A DNA stretch of 64,000 bases, taken from positions 4,278,001-4,342,000 of the forward strand of contig NZ_CP082301.1 of the NCBI RefSeq assembly GCF_019880305.1, given 5' to 3'. Made by a program: the position numbers and the translations under genes. Below the pieces are notes generated by a model. The model was not told the DNA's origin, did not search any database, and saw only the letters and a program-made list of their open reading frames with translations. Positions 62,578 to 64,000 of this stretch are shown in pieces. Position 1 is the first letter of the stretch. Every line of letters begins with the position of its first letter. The DNA comes from Streptomyces decoyicus (GTDB lineage Bacteria > Actinomycetota > Actinomycetes > Streptomycetales > Streptomycetaceae).

Positions 62578-62687
62578 GTGTAGCGGTGCACTTAGGCGTT
62601 GCGAGCTACTCGTGGGCGCACGGTGACAGCCAGTCGACGCCCCACATCTGTCTCTGCTGAGGCAACAAGCATTCCTGGAGCCCCCGA

Positions 62688-62825
62688 GTGAGCAAGCGCA
62701 CCTTCCAGCCGAACAACCGCCGCCGCGCGAAGACCCACGGCTTCCGTCTGCGCATGCGGACCCGCGCCGGCCGCGCGATTCTCGCGTCCCGCCGTGGCAA
62801 GGGTCGCGCCCGCCTGTCGGCCTGA
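62688..62825 (+). CDS. rpmH: 50S ribosomal protein L34
   Basis: 45-residue L34, MSKRTFQPNNRRRAKTHGFR at the N-terminus, matching the family almost fully. GTG start with GGAG 8 nt upstream. First gene of rpmH-rnpA-yidD-yidC, divergent from dnaA; this order is near-universal in bacteria. Confidence 0.97.
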   Translation: MSKRTFQPNNRRRAKTHGFRLRMRTRAGRAILASRRGKGRARLSA

Positions 62826-62849
62826 GCAGCCTGAACCTAGGTCCATGAC

Positions 62850-63308
62850 GTGCTGCCTACCGAGAATCGGCTGAGGCGGCGCGAGGACTTTGCGACCGCG
62901 GTACGCCGGGGACGCAGGGCCGGGCGCCCGCTCCTTGTCGTTCATTTCCGCAGCGGTGCAACGGACCCGCACGGGTCGGGGGAAAGTGTTCCCTCGGCAC
63001 GTGCGGGTTTCGTCGTGAGCAAGGCAGTGGGCAACGCTGTCGTGCGCAACAAGGTCAAGCGCAGGCTTCGGCATCTCATGCGCGACCGGCTGGACCGGCT
63101 TCCCGCCGGTAGCCTGGTTGTCGTACGGGCCCTGCCCTGCGCGGGTGATGCGGATCACGACCAGCTGGCCCGCGACCTGGATGCCGCCCTCGAGCGGCTG
63201 CTGGGAGGGGTGCCGAGAGGCTGCAATCCCCCGGGGGCTGCTACCGACGGCGGATGCGCCGCGGGCCCCCGGAACCCCGGACGGGACCCGGGAGGGAGCG
63301 CACAGTGA
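62850..63308 (+). CDS. rnpA: Ribonuclease P protein component
   Basis: 152 residues; the protein cofactor that helps the RNase P RNA trim tRNA 5' ends. The RNR motif is KAVGNAVVRNKVKRRLR and the N-terminal part is LPTENRLRRREDF. A Gly/Pro/Arg-rich extension of about 30 residues after ALERLL is not part of the fold. GTG start, 24 bp after rpmH; the stop overlaps the yidD GTG (GTGA). Confidence 0.96.
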   Translation: MLPTENRLRRREDFATAVRRGRRAGRPLLVVHFRSGATDPHGSGESVPSARAGFVVSKAVGNAVVRNKVKRRLRHLMRDRLDRLPAGSLVVVRALPCAGDADHDQLARDLDAALERLLGGVPRGCNPPGAATDGGCAAGPRNPGRDPGGSAQ

Positions 63309-63622
63309 AGTACCCGCTGCTGCTTTTGATCAAGATCTATCAGTGGACCATCAGCCCCCTGCTGGGACCGGTCTGCAAGTACTACCCGTCGTGCTCGCAC
63401 TATGGCTATACGGCCATCGACCGGCACGGCGCGGTGAAAGGGACTGCGCTGACAGCTTGGCGCATCCTGCGATGCAATCCGTGGTCGCTCGGTGGCGTCG
63501 ACCACGTCCCTCCCCGGAAGCGTCCGGTTTGGCATCAGCGGCTGAGGAGCCGCCTGGGCGGGCCCACCGTCCCTGAGCCTGTCGCCCAGCCCGAGACTCA
63601 GCCCAACGCCCAAGGAGCCTGA
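63305..63622 (+). CDS. yidD: Membrane protein insertion efficiency factor YidD
   Basis: 105 residues. Core YidD motifs: IKIYQWTISPLLGPVCKYYP, SCSHYGYTAIDRHG and LRCNPWSLGGVDHVP. A Pro/Gln-rich C-terminal tail of about 30 residues is extra. It aids insertion of membrane proteins with YidC. GTG start overlaps the rnpA stop; 3 bp separate it from yidC. Confidence 0.95.
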   Translation: MKYPLLLLIKIYQWTISPLLGPVCKYYPSCSHYGYTAIDRHGAVKGTALTAWRILRCNPWSLGGVDHVPPRKRPVWHQRLRSRLGGPTVPEPVAQPETQPNAQGA

Positions 63623-63625
63623 TTC

Positions 63626-64000
63626 GTGGACACGATCCTCGGTCCCCTCTATATCGCTGTTTCCTGGATCATCGTCCAGTTCCACTCGTTCTACAGCCTC
63701 ATCTTTGACAGGGACAGTGGCGCGGCGTGGGGTCTGTCCATCGTCTCGCTGGTGGTGCTGATCCGTATCTGCCTGATCCCGCTCTTTGTGAAGCAGATCA
63801 AGTCGACGCGGAACATGCAGGCGCTCCAGCCGAAGATGAAGGCGATCCAGGAGCGCTACAAGAGCGACAAGCAGCGCCAGTCCGAAGAGATGATGAAGCT
63901 CTACAAGGAGACGGGCACCAACCCGCTCTCGAGCTGTCTCCCGATTCTGGCCCAGTCGCCGTTCTTCATCTCGCTGTACCAGGTTCTGAACCACATCGCC
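63626..64000 (+). CDS. yidC: Membrane protein insertase YidC/OxaA, 3' end cut off
   Basis: 125 residues are visible before the window edge. An N-terminal helix (MDTILGPLYIAVSWIIVQFH), GLSIVSLVVLIRICLIPLFV with the hydrophilic-groove arginine, a cytoplasmic loop QALQPKMKAIQERYK and the start of the next conserved helix after NPLSSCLPIL are seen. It inserts membrane proteins alone or with Sec. GTG start; last visible gene of the rpmH operon. Confidence 0.95.
   Translation, partial: MDTILGPLYIAVSWIIVQFHSFYSLIFDRDSGAAWGLSIVSLVVLIRICLIPLFVKQIKSTRNMQALQPKMKAIQERYKSDKQRQSEEMMKLYKETGTNPLSSCLPILAQSPFFISLYQVLNHIA

Overview
The window is a high-GC actinobacterial chromosome segment, almost certainly from a Streptomyces or close relative. 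The evidence is the oriC block (dnaA, dnaN, gnd, recF, dciA, gyrB, gyrA), many GTG starts with 4-bp stop/start overlaps, a DnaA with a long Gln/His-rich linker, a DnaA-box-rich oriC between dnaN and dnaA, parS sites of the form GTTTCACGTGAAAC, class E sortases, and tRNA genes without an encoded CCA. No insertion sequence, prophage, CRISPR array or resistance island was seen.

Layout, left to right. 1-4.4 kb: a branched-chain 2-oxoacid dehydrogenase operon (bkdA, bkdB and a cut bkdC) divergent from an Lrp/AsnC regulator. 4.5-16.5 kb: a phenylacetate catabolic island with a TetR regulator (PaaR-like), a two-domain 3-hydroxyacyl-CoA dehydrogenase, PaaN aldehyde dehydrogenase, paaABCDE and an acyl-CoA dehydrogenase. 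It is interrupted by a three-gene operon (DUF5819, HTTM membrane protein, TrmH-type RNA methyltransferase). 16.6-25.9 kb: housekeeping and accessory genes (J-domain protein, rhodanese, DUF2252) followed by three regulator/target pairs: MarR with a DUF3533-like membrane protein, HxlR with azoreductase, LysR with an MFS exporter. Each pair has a visible palindromic operator.

26-35 kb: tRNA-Leu, then the cell-wall/phosphosignalling operon fhaA, fhaB, pstP, rodA, pbpA, pknB. 35-42 kb: three class E sortases with an embedded glutamine amidotransferase and a tiny membrane protein, DUF881, crgA, rhomboid protease and cyclophilin. 42-49.6 kb: DUF5324 protein, tRNA-Ala, an HTH protein and a second Ser/Thr kinase, two paralogous secreted membrane-anchored proteins (one with a VWA domain), a 44-aa membrane peptide and tRNA-Ile.

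49.6-64 kb: the replication core. DUF3566, gyrA, gyrB, dciA, recF, gnd and dnaN run away from oriC (59325-60386); dnaA lies on the other side of oriC; rpmH, rnpA, yidD and yidC start the opposite arm. Working links: phenylacetate and branched-chain catabolism may share one TetR operator motif; PstP/PknB/FHA proteins control RodA/PbpA and CrgA; origin elements (parS, DnaA boxes) are scattered through neighbouring genes and intergenic spaces.
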